DNA of 64,000 bases from Actinoplanes sichuanensis (GTDB lineage: Bacteria > Actinomycetota > Actinomycetes > Mycobacteriales > Micromonosporaceae), in NCBI RefSeq assembly GCF_033097365.1, contig NZ_AP028461.1, forward strand, positions 9,261,001 through 9,325,000, in the 5' to 3' direction. Positions within the stretch are counted from its first letter, which is position 1. The number at the start of each line of letters is the position of its first letter. Below are positions 49,796 to 57,700 of this stretch, piece after piece. Below the pieces are notes generated by a model. It saw only the letters and a program-made list of their open reading frames with translations, ran no database searches and was not told the DNA's origin. The position numbers were made by a program, and so were the translations under genes.

Positions 49796-50149
49796 ATGTC
49801 CCTGACGGTACAAACGGAACAGCGTGACGACATGGTGGTCGTGTCGGTCGCTGGCGAGCTCGACATGGCAACCGCCCCCCAGCTGCAGGATCAGATCAGT
49901 GACCTGCTGGAGAAGGGCCGGACCCGCTTGGTATTCGACCTCGCTGAGGTGTCCTTCTGCGACTCGACCGGTCTCTCGGTCTTCGTCCGGGCGAAAAACA
50001 GCACCGACGATGCCGGCGGCACCGTCCGACTGGCCGCGCCGCAGCGCGGGGTGCTCCGCATCCTCGAGGTGAGTGGCCTCGTCGAGGTGCTGCACACCTA
50101 CCCCACGGTCGACGAAGCGGTCGCCGCCGACGAGCCTGCCCTCGACTGA
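49796..50149 (+). CDS. STAS-domain anti-sigma factor antagonist (RsbV-like)
   Basis: 117 residues from the ATG at 49796 with GGAGG 7 bases upstream. Single STAS domain: SVAGELDMATAPQLQDQI and the phosphorylatable Ser in FCDSTGLSVFVRAK (about residue 58). It is divergent from the rsbR operon across 167 bases and is the obvious substrate for the PP2C phosphatases in that operon. The partner RsbW kinase and sigma factor are not in this stretch. Confidence 0.92.
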   Translation: MSLTVQTEQRDDMVVVSVAGELDMATAPQLQDQISDLLEKGRTRLVFDLAEVSFCDSTGLSVFVRAKNSTDDAGGTVRLAAPQRGVLRILEVSGLVEVLHTYPTVDEAVAADEPALD

Positions 50150-50231
50150 GGCACCGGTCGGCGTAGTTTGTCGTCGACCGGTGACGGGCACCCCGTCGCC
50201 GAATTGAAACCCGGCCCCCAGGAGTGTGCCC

Positions 50232-50693
50232 ATGGGCAAGATGTTCCAAGGCTTCAAAGACTTCATCATGCGCGGCAACGTCGTCGACCTCGCGGTCGGC
50301 GTCGTCATCGGTACCGCGTTCACCGCGCTCGTCGCCAGCTTCACCAAGTCGTTCCTGGAGCCGCTGATCAAGTGGATCTCCGGCGGCACCGGAGAACTCA
50401 AGGGCGAGTGGAAGCCGGCCGAGGGTGTGGTCTTCACCTACGCCGCGTTCATCAACACCCTCATCACCTTCCTGCTGACCGCCGCGGTCCTCTACTTCCT
50501 CGTCGTCATGCCGCTCAACAAGCTGGCCGAGCGTCGTCGTCGTGGTGAGGAGCCGCCGCCGAAGGCGCCCAGCGAAGAGGTCAAGCTGCTCACCGAGATC
50601 CGCGATGCACTGCTGCGTGGCCAGGGCAACCAGGTCCCCAACAGCGCCCTCGACGAGGTCCTCAAGCGGTCCCACCCCGACCAGCCCCGCTGA
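50232..50693 (+). CDS. mscL: Large-conductance mechanosensitive channel MscL
   Basis: 153 residues from the ATG at 50232, with AGGAG at proper spacing; GTG 50226 is rejected. FKDFIMRGNVVDLAVGVVIGTAFTALV is the first helix with the gate, FTYAAFINTLITFLLTAAVLYFLVV the second, and a C-terminal amphipathic helix (EEVKLLTEIRDALL) follows. It releases solutes on hypo-osmotic shock. Placement beside a stressosome and a STAS antagonist fits osmotic-stress control, though no shared promoter is shown. Confidence 0.95.
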   Translation: MGKMFQGFKDFIMRGNVVDLAVGVVIGTAFTALVASFTKSFLEPLIKWISGGTGELKGEWKPAEGVVFTYAAFINTLITFLLTAAVLYFLVVMPLNKLAERRRRGEEPPPKAPSEEVKLLTEIRDALLRGQGNQVPNSALDEVLKRSHPDQPR

Positions 50694-50713
50694 TAATCGA
50701 AAAGATCCACCCT

Positions 50714-50752
50714 CCCGGCACTGTTCGAACAAATGTTCGATACAGTGCCGGG
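50714..50752. promoter_or_regulatory. SOS box (LexA site) inside a perfect 11-bp stem-loop
   Basis: TCGAACAAATGTTCGA at 50725-50740 is an exact match to the actinobacterial/mycobacterial LexA consensus TCGAAC-N4-GTTCGA. It is flanked by CCCGGCACTGT and ACAGTGCCGGG, which pair perfectly, so the whole 39 bases form one hairpin. It starts 21 bases after the mscL stop and ends directly at the ATG of the next gene, so it may act both as an mscL terminator and as the operator of the small gene. Confidence 0.8.
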
Positions 50753-50986
50753 ATGGAGCAGCGTAAGCACTGGTGGAACAGCAAGTGGGGGCGGCTGGCC
50801 CGCAAGGACGTCTACTTACGCACCAGCGGCGATCAGTGGTATGTCGAGCAGCGCGCCGGCGGCTCGGACGGGGTTTCGCACTTCTTCGAGTACGACAGCG
50901 AGGACGCGGCTCTCGACATGGTCCGCGCCCTGCTCTCCGGCCCCGACGAGTGGCGCGAGCTGTCCGTCCGCCCGGCCGAGCGTTAA
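50753..50986 (+). CDS. Small hypothetical protein, putative SOS-controlled gene
   Basis: 77 residues, Trp/Arg-rich N-terminus (MEQRKHWWNSKWGRLARKDVYL) and a compact alpha/beta-looking remainder (QWYVEQRAGGSDGVSHFFEYDSEDAALDMVRALL). No family is recognised. The ATG follows the LexA-box hairpin with no room for a separate ribosome site other than GGG in the stem, so translation may be leaderless or depend on hairpin melting. The 3' end overlaps the convergent zinc-finger gene by 4 bases. Confidence 0.7.
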   Translation: MEQRKHWWNSKWGRLARKDVYLRTSGDQWYVEQRAGGSDGVSHFFEYDSEDAALDMVRALLSGPDEWRELSVRPAER

Positions 50987-51762
50987 GCCGCCCGGTGATC
51001 GTCCGTGTGCTGCGCGGTCAGCGGGCCGCGCGGCGGTGGCAGCAGCCGCAACCCCGGCCGCGGGGCATCCTCGCGCGTCTCGGTGTCGAAACGGGCCCGC
51101 CACCCGATCCCCATCCGGGAGCCGGGCGGCCGCACCTCTCCGCCGCCGACCCCGCGAGAGAGCGCCACCACCAGCAGATATCCGGCGATCACAAACCCGT
51201 GACCGACCAGCCGACCGACGTCCACGCGACCACCGGTCAGGTCGGTGACCGAGATCAGCAGCAACATCCCGACGAATGCGGTGAGCATCGGCACCAGACC
51301 CGTCGGCCGGGTCCGCCGCAGCGCGATGAAGAGATAACCGGCACCGACCGCCACGTTCCACGCCGCCGACTCGTGCCAGAGGTGCCCCTGTGTGGCGCCC
51401 AGCCCGTTGTGCGCGTGGTCCACGGTCGCCCCGCCGCCGACCTGGGTCAGCCCGAGGATCAGCTGCACCGCACCGACCAGAGCCAGGGCCACGTAGAGCA
51501 CGGCCGCCACCGGCACTCGTGGCAGCCGGCGACGCCGCGCGGGCGGCTGCTCCGGCAGCGCGGCCAGGATCGCGGCCGTCAGGTCCGGCACCTCGGGCAC
51601 CGGGGCCGTCCGGGTCAGCCGGTTGACCACCGCCGCCCGGTCCAGCCAGTCCCGGCAGCCCGCGCACCCGGCCAGGTGCTCGTCCACCATCGGGCGCATC
51701 GCCGGGTCGTCCTCGCCGTCCAGCTGCGCGGACAGCATCTCGCGCCACCGCTCACATGCCAT
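50983..51762 (-). CDS. Zinc-finger (zf-HC2) membrane protein, anti-sigma-like
   Basis: 259 residues. The N-terminus has the HxxxCxxC zinc motif in DEHLAGCAGCRDWLD (about residues 28-42), as in ZAS anti-sigma factors, with an upstream Cys in MACERWREML. Four to five hydrophobic segments follow (VPVAAVLYVALALVGAVQLILGL, WNVAVGAGYLFIAL, LVPMLTAFVGMLLLISV, GRLVGHGFVIAGYLLVVAL), and a basic C-terminal tail. No sigma gene is adjacent, so the partner is elsewhere or the protein senses redox by itself. Confidence 0.75.
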   Translation of the reverse strand: MACERWREMLSAQLDGEDDPAMRPMVDEHLAGCAGCRDWLDRAAVVNRLTRTAPVPEVPDLTAAILAALPEQPPARRRRLPRVPVAAVLYVALALVGAVQLILGLTQVGGGATVDHAHNGLGATQGHLWHESAAWNVAVGAGYLFIALRRTRPTGLVPMLTAFVGMLLLISVTDLTGGRVDVGRLVGHGFVIAGYLLVVALSRGVGGGEVRPPGSRMGIGWRARFDTETREDAPRPGLRLLPPPRGPLTAQHTDDHRAA

Positions 51763-51825
51763 GTCCTGATAGTCGCCGAGGAGACCGCCCGAGTTCCCGC
51801 CGGGTCACCGGAAAGACCGGGAGCA

Positions 51826-52425
51826 TCACTGATGTTCGTGGCCGAGCATCCGGCGCCGCTCCCGGAAAGCGCGCAGGTTGGCCGTGTTGCCGCAAGTGCT
51901 GACGTCGTGCCAGACGCCGCTGTTGTTCCGCGAGGTGTCGAAGAAGGCGGCCCGGCACGCCTGGTTGTTGCACAGTTTCAGCCGCGGCCACATCCCCGCC
52001 TGCTGGGCCAGCAGCGCCTCCGCCCACAGCGCCGACGCCAGCCACCGCACGCCCCGGCCGGTCGGCACCACCCGCACCCAGCCCGTCCCGTCCGGCACCA
52101 GGCTCACCTGCACGTCGGCCGGTGGCAGCAGAGCCTCATCCACCTCGGGGCTCGCCCCGGCCGTCACCACATGCTCGAAAGCGGTGCGCAGTCGGCGCAT
52201 CGACCGCAGATCGGCGACGGAGAGCAGCAGAGTCGGGCCCGGCAGCCCCGACACGTGCGACCACAGGCCCAGCGCATCGGTCACCCACCACTGGGCGTCC
52301 TCGACGCTGGCCAGCAGGTCAGGCGCATAGGACATCGCCGGTCGAGTGTTCAGCAACTCCTGCACGAGCGCGAATCCACCGGGCGCCTCCCGTACGCCGT
52401 GCCGCGCGCTGGCCTTCCATGACAT
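51826..52425 (-). CDS. CGNR-type zinc-finger transcription regulator with variant motif
   Basis: 199 residues from the ATG at 52425 (a TTG two codons earlier is possible). The N-terminal part resembles the ABATE domain (GFALVQELLNTRP, WWVTDALGLW). The C-terminal zinc finger has LCNNQACRAAFFDTSRNNSGVW and then STCGNTANLRAFRERRR; the family signature Cys-Gly-Asn-Arg reads Cys-Gly-Asn-Thr here. The cysteines needed for zinc are all present. Such proteins regulate stress or metabolism genes, and their targets are unknown here. Confidence 0.8.
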   Translation of the reverse strand: MSWKASARHGVREAPGGFALVQELLNTRPAMSYAPDLLASVEDAQWWVTDALGLWSHVSGLPGPTLLLSVADLRSMRRLRTAFEHVVTAGASPEVDEALLPPADVQVSLVPDGTGWVRVVPTGRGVRWLASALWAEALLAQQAGMWPRLKLCNNQACRAAFFDTSRNNSGVWHDVSTCGNTANLRAFRERRRMLGHEHQ

Positions 52426-52535
52426 AAACAAAGCCTACTCGGCTCTTTTTCCTGTGCGCCCGGAACGCCACCCGCGCGAGTGGACGATTGCCGTTCATCG
52501 GTGGACGGTTGTGAATGAGTCTCTAGACTTCACCT

Positions 52536-53330
52536 GTGCGAAGAGCTCTGGCGATCACGATCGCGGCCGCGGCGGCGCTGTCCCTCGCCGCGGGTTGCGA
52601 TTCGGAGACAACGACTGCGGAGGGGCCGCCTCCGGCCGTACCGTCATCGTCGTCGCCTGCCGCGGCCACCGGATCGCCGTCGCAGCCGGCTCCCGCGCCC
52701 ACCGTTTCTTCGGTGCCGGCCATGCCGGAGCCGAAACGGAAACTGAAGACCGGCCTCAAGGGGGCTGACGTCCTGGCGCTGCAGCAACGCCTCACCGAGC
52801 TGGGTTATTGGAACGGCAAGGCGGACGGCAGATTCGGGTCGACCACCCAGCAGGCGGTCTACGCGGTGCAGAAAGCGGCGGGCATCAACCGCGACGGCAC
52901 GGTCGGACCCAAAACCCAGAAAGCCTTGACCGAGGGGGTACGCCCGGAGGCGCGCTCAACCACCGGGACATTGGTTGAGATCGATCTGAAACGACAGCTG
53001 CTGCTCCTGGTCACCGACGGTCGGGTCACCCAGACCTTCAACACGTCGACCGGCTCGAACGAGTATTACGAGCAGGAGGGCCAGACCTACCGGGCCGACA
53101 CTCCGCGCGGGAGGTTCAAGGTGGGCCGGCAGATCGACGGCTGGCGCAACGCCCCGCTGGGCCTGTTGTGGCGTCCCAAATACTTCAACGGCGGCATCGC
53201 GGTGCACGGCGCCCCGAGCGTTCCGCCCTACCCGGCGTCACACGGTTGTGCCCGGGTCTCGGTCGCCGCGATGAACTGGTTGTGGAAGAACGACGCCATT
53301 CCCCTGAAAACGCGGGTCTGGGTCTACTGA
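52536..53330 (+). CDS. L,D-transpeptidase lipoprotein with peptidoglycan-binding domain
   Basis: 264 residues from a GTG start. The signal MRRALAITIAAAAALSLAAGC ends in a lipobox. After a Ser/Pro linker comes a PG_binding_1 domain (about 68-130, LKGADVLALQQRLTELGYWNG, FGSTTQQAVYAVQKAAG), then a YkuD catalytic domain with the His/Cys motif SHGCARVS (about 235-242) and upstream HGAPSVPPYP. It makes 3-3 meso-DAP cross-links in peptidoglycan. The short gene after it overlaps by 7 bases in the opposite direction. Confidence 0.92.
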   Translation: MRRALAITIAAAAALSLAAGCDSETTTAEGPPPAVPSSSSPAAATGSPSQPAPAPTVSSVPAMPEPKRKLKTGLKGADVLALQQRLTELGYWNGKADGRFGSTTQQAVYAVQKAAGINRDGTVGPKTQKALTEGVRPEARSTTGTLVEIDLKRQLLLLVTDGRVTQTFNTSTGSNEYYEQEGQTYRADTPRGRFKVGRQIDGWRNAPLGLLWRPKYFNGGIAVHGAPSVPPYPASHGCARVSVAAMNWLWKNDAIPLKTRVWVY

Positions 53331-53761
53331 ATCGTCACCAGCCGCTTCGCCCGTCGCGGCGCCGGAATCATCCGTGCGTATCCCGGCGGCCAGGCGGCAC
53401 CGTAGATCTCGGCACAGAGCACCACACCGAGCCATGGCACCCACGGCCCGATGACCTCCATCGTTCCGTGCCCGCGAACGTCGAGCGCGAGCGCCCACTC
53501 GTCGGGCCGCGGCCGCAGTCCGGTCACCGTCCGCAGCGCGAACGACTCGTCGCCCAGCAGCAGGCGACGGTTGGTGACCACGGCGAGCCGCCGGTCGCCT
53601 CCGACGACGTCGACCGGGAACCAGCCGTACTGCTTCTCACCGGCCCACAGCGGAACCGTCGGGCTCACCGCGGCCGGGCGGCCACCTCGCTCGACGAGGC
53701 CGGCCAGCATGCTCATCGACCGGTAGCCGGCCAGAAGCTGCCCAGGGTCGTAAACCGACAA
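53324..53761 (-). CDS. Hypothetical protein, possible bacterial PH-like domain
   Basis: 145 residues from a TTG at 53761 with GGAGA upstream; longer frames include atypical sequence. Single-domain protein with GGDRRLAVVTNRRLLLGD followed by ALRTVTGLRPRPDEWALALDVRG, a strand pattern like bacterial PH domains. The C-terminus has a WVPWLGVVLCAEIYGAAW hydrophobic patch that may bind a membrane. I cannot assign a function. Confidence 0.55.
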   Translation of the reverse strand: MSVYDPGQLLAGYRSMSMLAGLVERGGRPAAVSPTVPLWAGEKQYGWFPVDVVGGDRRLAVVTNRRLLLGDESFALRTVTGLRPRPDEWALALDVRGHGTMEVIGPWVPWLGVVLCAEIYGAAWPPGYARMIPAPRRAKRLVTIQ

Positions 53762-53914
53762 GACATTTCTCCGATCTGTAGGCCCGCCCGTTGGCGGCCC
53801 GCCTCCGACCCTGGCACGCGCAGGCCGACACCCCAAGCGAATACACCCCAAAGGTGAGCCCGAAATTTCCGACCTGTCCGTCTCACGCCGTCCCGGATGA
53901 GATCAACATGGGCT

Positions 53915-54553
53915 TCACTCCACCCACCACCAACCGTCGCCCACCTCTCGTCGCGGATACCCCTGGTCGCCATCGGCGGTGTTGACGACCGACTTTTCGG
54001 TGGGCGGGTCGGCGAAGTACGCGAGACCCGTGCCCGACTCGTGTCGCCAGTTCTCCCATAGCTGCACGAACAATTCGGTCGGACTGGCGTACGCGAACCC
54101 GGACGGGCACAGGGAGCGCAGGTCGGCCGGCACGGCCGGCAGCCCGCCGTCCAAGCGACCGGCCCGGTAGTCCTGGGCCAGTTCGGCGAGCGCAGCCCGA
54201 TGCAGCCGATACCGATAGTCGACGGAGTAGGCCGGTGAATCGTGCCGCGAGACGATGACGAAGGCGGCAACGGCCAGGCTCAAGCTCACCACGGCGACTC
54301 CGAAGGAACGGCGTACACAGGCGATCAGGATCGCCGCGATCGAGACGAGTACGGCGAACGACAGAGCCACCCACGAGATCCCCCAGCCGACGAACGAACC
54401 GACGAGCAGAGGCGTCTCAGCCAGCCACCAGACGGGAATGAGCAGCAGCCAACCGGCACAACTCAGGACGGCCTGCAGCAGGCCGCGCCCGCTCCACGCC
54501 GCCGTCGCGGACGGCTCGGTCGGTTGATCGACCGGATCCCACTGGAAGTCCAT
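53915..54553 (-). CDS. Hypothetical membrane protein with exported C-terminus
   Basis: 212 residues from the ATG at 54553. Three to four transmembrane helices lie between residues about 25 and 110 (LLQAVLSCAGWLLLIPVWWLA, LVGSFVGWGISWVALSFAVLV, GVAVVSLSLAVAAFVIVS). The remaining 100 residues form a soluble domain with LAQDYRAGRLDGGLPAVPADL and repeated Trp (FVQLWENWRHE, GDGWWWVE at the end). No family is recognised. It is separated from its neighbours by gaps of over 150 bases and may be monocistronic. Confidence 0.6.
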   Translation of the reverse strand: MDFQWDPVDQPTEPSATAAWSGRGLLQAVLSCAGWLLLIPVWWLAETPLLVGSFVGWGISWVALSFAVLVSIAAILIACVRRSFGVAVVSLSLAVAAFVIVSRHDSPAYSVDYRYRLHRAALAELAQDYRAGRLDGGLPAVPADLRSLCPSGFAYASPTELFVQLWENWRHESGTGLAYFADPPTEKSVVNTADGDQGYPRREVGDGWWWVE

Positions 54554-54725
54554 GGCGAGGACCTTGCACTCGCCGTCGCGCCCCACGGAAGGCCGTACAC
54601 GAAACCTCTACACGATCTCCTCGCCGGTGCCGAAACCCGGCGATCTCCGCCACCGGAACTCGCTTCGCGTGGATCCGCAGGGCTCGTGCACCAGCGCTGG
54701 GCTGCTCTGACTACAGTGCGCGTGC

Positions 54726-55113
54726 ATGGGACACGTCATGGCCCGCCTCGCCGGATACGGCGTGGTGCTGGTGCCGTATTGGCCGTACACGTTCGCGCGT
54801 TCCGACGCGGCGCCCGACGCCGTACTGCCTGGTCGGCGAGCATGACGCGTCGATCTCCGTGCAGGGCTCGGCCCATGCCGTCGACCCGGAGACACTGATC
54901 GCCGCGGGCCAGACGGTCGTCGAGCGCCGCACGATGCGCAATGACGTGCAGGTCATCGAGCTGGCATACGAGCACGAGGGCGAACAGTGGTGGCAGGGTC
55001 ACTATCTACTCCCGCGCCAGGGTGGCCGCATGCTCGTCTTCACCGCCCAGTCCCGCGAGCCGGGCATCGACACCGCCCGTCAGGGCCTGGAATGGATGCT
55101 GGCCCTGGACTGA
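54726..55113 (+). pseudogene. Hypothetical protein with apparent frameshift near 54820
   Basis: The ATG at 54726 opens MGHVMARLAGYGVVLVPYWPYTFARSDAAPDAV, then the frame ends at 54845. In another frame, open across the junction, the protein appears to continue as CLVGEHDASISVQGSAHAVD and on to EHEGEQWWQGHYLLPRQGGRMLVFTAQSREPG, ending at 55113. The two halves have normal codon use and join sensibly near 54815-54830, so one indel (mutation or sequencing error) is likely. If translation restarts at the GTG at 54859, an 84-residue C-terminal product is possible. No family is recognised. Confidence 0.55.
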
Positions 55114-55174
55114 AACAGAGCCGACCCGCACAGCACCTCCCGAACGCGAGCTGCCGTGCCGCCCCGGACACAGA

Positions 55175-55208
55175 ACTGGTCAGCACCGAAAACCCGATGC
55201 TGACCAGT
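55175..55208 (-). terminator. Stem-loop terminator downstream of tRNA-Lys
   Basis: ACTGGTCAGCA and TGCTGACCAGT form a perfect 11-bp stem 9 bases beyond the tRNA 3' end on the minus strand. A loop with TTTT is present, but the T-run after the stem is weak. Confidence 0.7.
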
Positions 55209-55216
55209 CAAAACAG

Positions 55217-55288
55217 TGGGCCGCCAGGGACTCGAACCCTGAACCTATGGATTAAAAGTCCACAGCTCTGCCATTGAGCTAGCAGCCC
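55217..55288 (-). tRNA. tRNA-Lys (anticodon UUU)
   Basis: On the minus strand the sequence runs from GGGCTGC (acceptor) through TAGCTCAATGGCAGAGC (D arm), GTGGA-CTTTTAA-TCCAT (anticodon arm, loop with TTT), and a T arm with GGTTCGAACCC, to GCGGCCC plus discriminator A. One G-T pair occurs in the acceptor stem. The terminal CCA is not encoded. Confidence 0.93.
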
Positions 55289-55448
55289 GCAGCAGACAGA
55301 GTACCGGCGTGCGACCTTGAAGCCCACCGGGATACCCCAAAGCACGTGTTTCCGCAGTCCAAAGCCCATCTCGGTGGTCAAAACCAACGGCCCGGCAGAA
55401 CCCGCCACCCACCCCTACGCAAAGCACGTCGCTGACAGACGTACGACC

Positions 55449-55991
55449 GTGATCGAATACGCTCGGCAGGTGTTCGAGGCTTCGCGGATCTGCCGCTGCG
55501 TCATCTGTCACGACTACGGCGATCGCCAGGACTACGAAGCGACCGACCAGGACGTGATCGGCAATGTGCAAAAGTTCGAGTGGAGCGTCACCGGCGTCGC
55601 TGCCGATGAGCAGGGGCCGGGCTGGTCGTACACGATCGGCCGATGGCACAGCCGGGGCGGGCCGGAGCTGGCGATGTTCGGACTCGACCTGCGCGTCATG
55701 CAGTCCTGCCTGAACATCCTCGCAAAACGGGACGGACTTGCCGACGGTCAGTCCCATGATGATGTCGTCAACGGCTACCCGTTGTACCTGAGGGCCGTCG
55801 AGCCGACCTGGTATCGGGCCTTCTTCGGCCAAGCCATCTGGTTTTACCGGCATCCACCCATCCCGTTCCTCGAGGTCGTCTGGCCGGACCGGAACGGCGG
55901 TCTCCCGTGGGACACCGGCAGCCTCGCCCAGCCACACCTCTGGCTCGCGCCCACCGAGCACGTCCAAGGCGTGTGGACCCAGGACATCTAG
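55449..55991 (+). CDS. DUF4262 family protein
   Basis: 180 residues from the GTG at 55449. Earlier in-frame starts (TTG 55317) add sequence with poor third-position GC that looks non-coding. The protein has CRCVICHDYG near the start, then PGWSYTIGRWHSRGGPELAMFGLDLRVMQSCLNILA and LAVEPTWYRAFFGQA-like blocks, matching DUF4262 proteins (compact, often in accessory regions, function unknown). VVWPDRNGGLPWDTG is the other conserved block. The start remains uncertain. Confidence 0.7.
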   Translation: MIEYARQVFEASRICRCVICHDYGDRQDYEATDQDVIGNVQKFEWSVTGVAADEQGPGWSYTIGRWHSRGGPELAMFGLDLRVMQSCLNILAKRDGLADGQSHDDVVNGYPLYLRAVEPTWYRAFFGQAIWFYRHPPIPFLEVVWPDRNGGLPWDTGSLAQPHLWLAPTEHVQGVWTQDI

Positions 55992-56181
55992 GGTCTGCCC
56001 TGCAGAGTTCCCGAGCGGCCTGATGTTGTCAGCGACCTCGTCACCCCGGATTCGTTACACCCGAAGTTTGCCGAGCGCATCGCCTGTCAGACCGATCTGA
56101 CACGGTTGACGGGGTACCGAACAGCACGTCCGTTCTCCCACAGTGGCCGAGCGTTCCCGTAACGCTCACACCGGAGGAGAA

Positions 56182-56601
56182 ATGTTGAAGACCAGGCTCG
56201 CCACAGCGCTCGTCGCCGGCGTCACCGCGATCGTCGCCCACCCCGCCCCGGCATCCGCCGCCGACGTCAACCCGTACTCGGCATCCGCGCTCTGCGGGTC
56301 CGGGTACGGCATCGTCGACTACTTCAAGGACGACGGTCGGGCGTACATCTACCTGCTCTACAACAGCGGCAACGGCAAGAACTGCGTGGTGAGCCTGAAG
56401 CAGAAGAACCTCGGCACCAAGACGCACGTCTCAGCGGTCCTCGAGACCCGTGACGACGTCAAGGTCGACCCCGGCAACTACGCGTACTACGCCGGCCCGA
56501 TCTACCTGTCGGCCCGGAACGAATGCGTGTCGTTCGGTGGCGAAGTCACGGTGAACGGCCAGCTCAACGTCTACAAGAGCCCCTTCCGCTACTGCGATTG
56601 A
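56182..56601 (+). CDS. Secreted SapA-like (spore-associated protein A) protein
   Basis: 139 residues from the ATG at 56182, with GGAGGAG upstream. The signal peptide MLKTRLATALVAGVTAIVAHP ends at APASAADVNP. The mature part matches what I recall of Streptomyces SapA: CGSGYGIVDY, YLLYNSGNGKNCVVSLKQK, GNYAYYAGPIYLSARNECV and a final Cys (PFRYCD). Four cysteines probably form two disulfides. The family is found on spores and hyphae; its activity is not known. A terminator follows directly. Confidence 0.8.
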   Translation: MLKTRLATALVAGVTAIVAHPAPASAADVNPYSASALCGSGYGIVDYFKDDGRAYIYLLYNSGNGKNCVVSLKQKNLGTKTHVSAVLETRDDVKVDPGNYAYYAGPIYLSARNECVSFGGEVTVNGQLNVYKSPFRYCD

Positions 56602-56625
56602 TCCCAGACTGACCAAACCTGAACC

Positions 56626-56657
56626 GGGTGGCCGCTCCGCTGGAGCGGCCACCCTTT
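56626..56657 (+). terminator. Terminator of the sapA-like gene
   Basis: GGGTGGCCGCTCC and GGAGCGGCCACCC form a perfect 13-bp stem, followed by TTTGTC, 25 bases after the stop. Confidence 0.88.
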
Positions 56658-56763
56658 GTCGTATAGCTCACCTCTGATCGCATTGATGGTCGACTAACCG
56701 TATTCGGTACCCTCTAACACGCTCTGACAGCGCCTGACGAAGACGTCCGGACATGGGGGTTGG

Positions 56764-57567
56764 ATGGAAGACCAGCGTGCCGCCACCGCGAAGTTCGCCG
56801 AACAGCTGCGGGAGTTACGGGCCGGCGTGGGCAACCCGTCGTTCCGGACGATGGCCGGGCGATCGGGCCGGATCTCGCACACCACACTGCACGAGGCCGC
56901 CGCCGGGACCAGGTTCCCCTCATGGGAGACCACACGGGAGTTCGTCCGGGCATGCGAGGCCGACGAGACCCGGTGGCGACAGCTCTGGGACGACGCCCAG
57001 CAACGAAACGAGGACGACCCGGCGCCCCAGGAAGCCGCGGTGCCGACCGTGCCGGCGGTTCGACGCACACCGCGCCGCTTCCGCTGGATCGCCGCCGGAG
57101 CCGCGGCGGTGGTGACGGCCCTCGCCGCCGTGGGCGTCGTCGTCCGATTCCGGGTATCGAGCGCGGACGGCGCCGTGGCGGCCCCGTCTCCGTCGGCGAG
57201 CTTCTCCGATTCGCTGATCCCCGGCGACTCCAGCCGATTCGTCGGCGACGTGACGTTCCCGGACGGCGCGAAGGTGAAGGTGAACCAGCGGTTCGACAAG
57301 GTCTGGGCGCTGGCGAACGTGGGCACGGTCGCCTGGCACAAGCGATTCCTGGCACCGACGAGCCCCAACGGTGAGGGCGGCTGTCAGGTCCCGGACCGGG
57401 TGCCGATCGGTGACACACCGCCCGGCGACCAGGTGATGATCACCGTTCCGGTGGTCGCGCCGAGCAGCCCCGGAAAGTGCATGGTGAGCTGGAAGATGGT
57501 CGACGAGAACGGGCAGCCGTTCTTCCCCAGCCGCCGGCCCGTGTATTTCCTGGTCAACGTCATCTGA
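56764..57567 (+). CDS. HTH/transmembrane protein with C-terminal NBR1-Ig-like domain
   Basis: 267 residues from the ATG at 56764. The N-terminal 75 residues resemble an XRE-like helix-turn-helix of the actinobacterial type (FAEQLRELRAGVGNPSFRTMAGRSG, SHTTLHEAAAGTRFPSWETTREFVRA). A linker and a single transmembrane helix (WIAAGAAAVVTALAAVGVVV) lead to an exported domain like NBR1 Ig-like/next-to-BRCA1 modules: KVNQRFDKVWALANVGTVAW, GDQVMITVPVVAPSSPG and WKMVDENGQPF. A DNA-binding or protein-binding N-terminus linked across the membrane to an Ig-like sensor is unusual and interesting. Confidence 0.8.
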   Translation: MEDQRAATAKFAEQLRELRAGVGNPSFRTMAGRSGRISHTTLHEAAAGTRFPSWETTREFVRACEADETRWRQLWDDAQQRNEDDPAPQEAAVPTVPAVRRTPRRFRWIAAGAAAVVTALAAVGVVVRFRVSSADGAVAAPSPSASFSDSLIPGDSSRFVGDVTFPDGAKVKVNQRFDKVWALANVGTVAWHKRFLAPTSPNGEGGCQVPDRVPIGDTPPGDQVMITVPVVAPSSPGKCMVSWKMVDENGQPFFPSRRPVYFLVNVI

Positions 57568-57700
57568 CAACACCGCATTCACCGAGGTCAGCGGCACCCT
57601 GCCGGATCTGACAGGAAAGACGGGTACCGAACACTAGATCCCTTCTCGCAAGGTGATGTCCGTTCCGAACGCGACTCATCACCTTCGAGGAGGTTCGACC

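Noticed and set aside
55317..55448. N-terminal extension of the DUF4262 gene to a TTG start
   Set aside because: Third-position GC is lower than in the rest of the gene, no ribosome site is seen, and the region should carry the tRNA-Lys promoter on the other strand.
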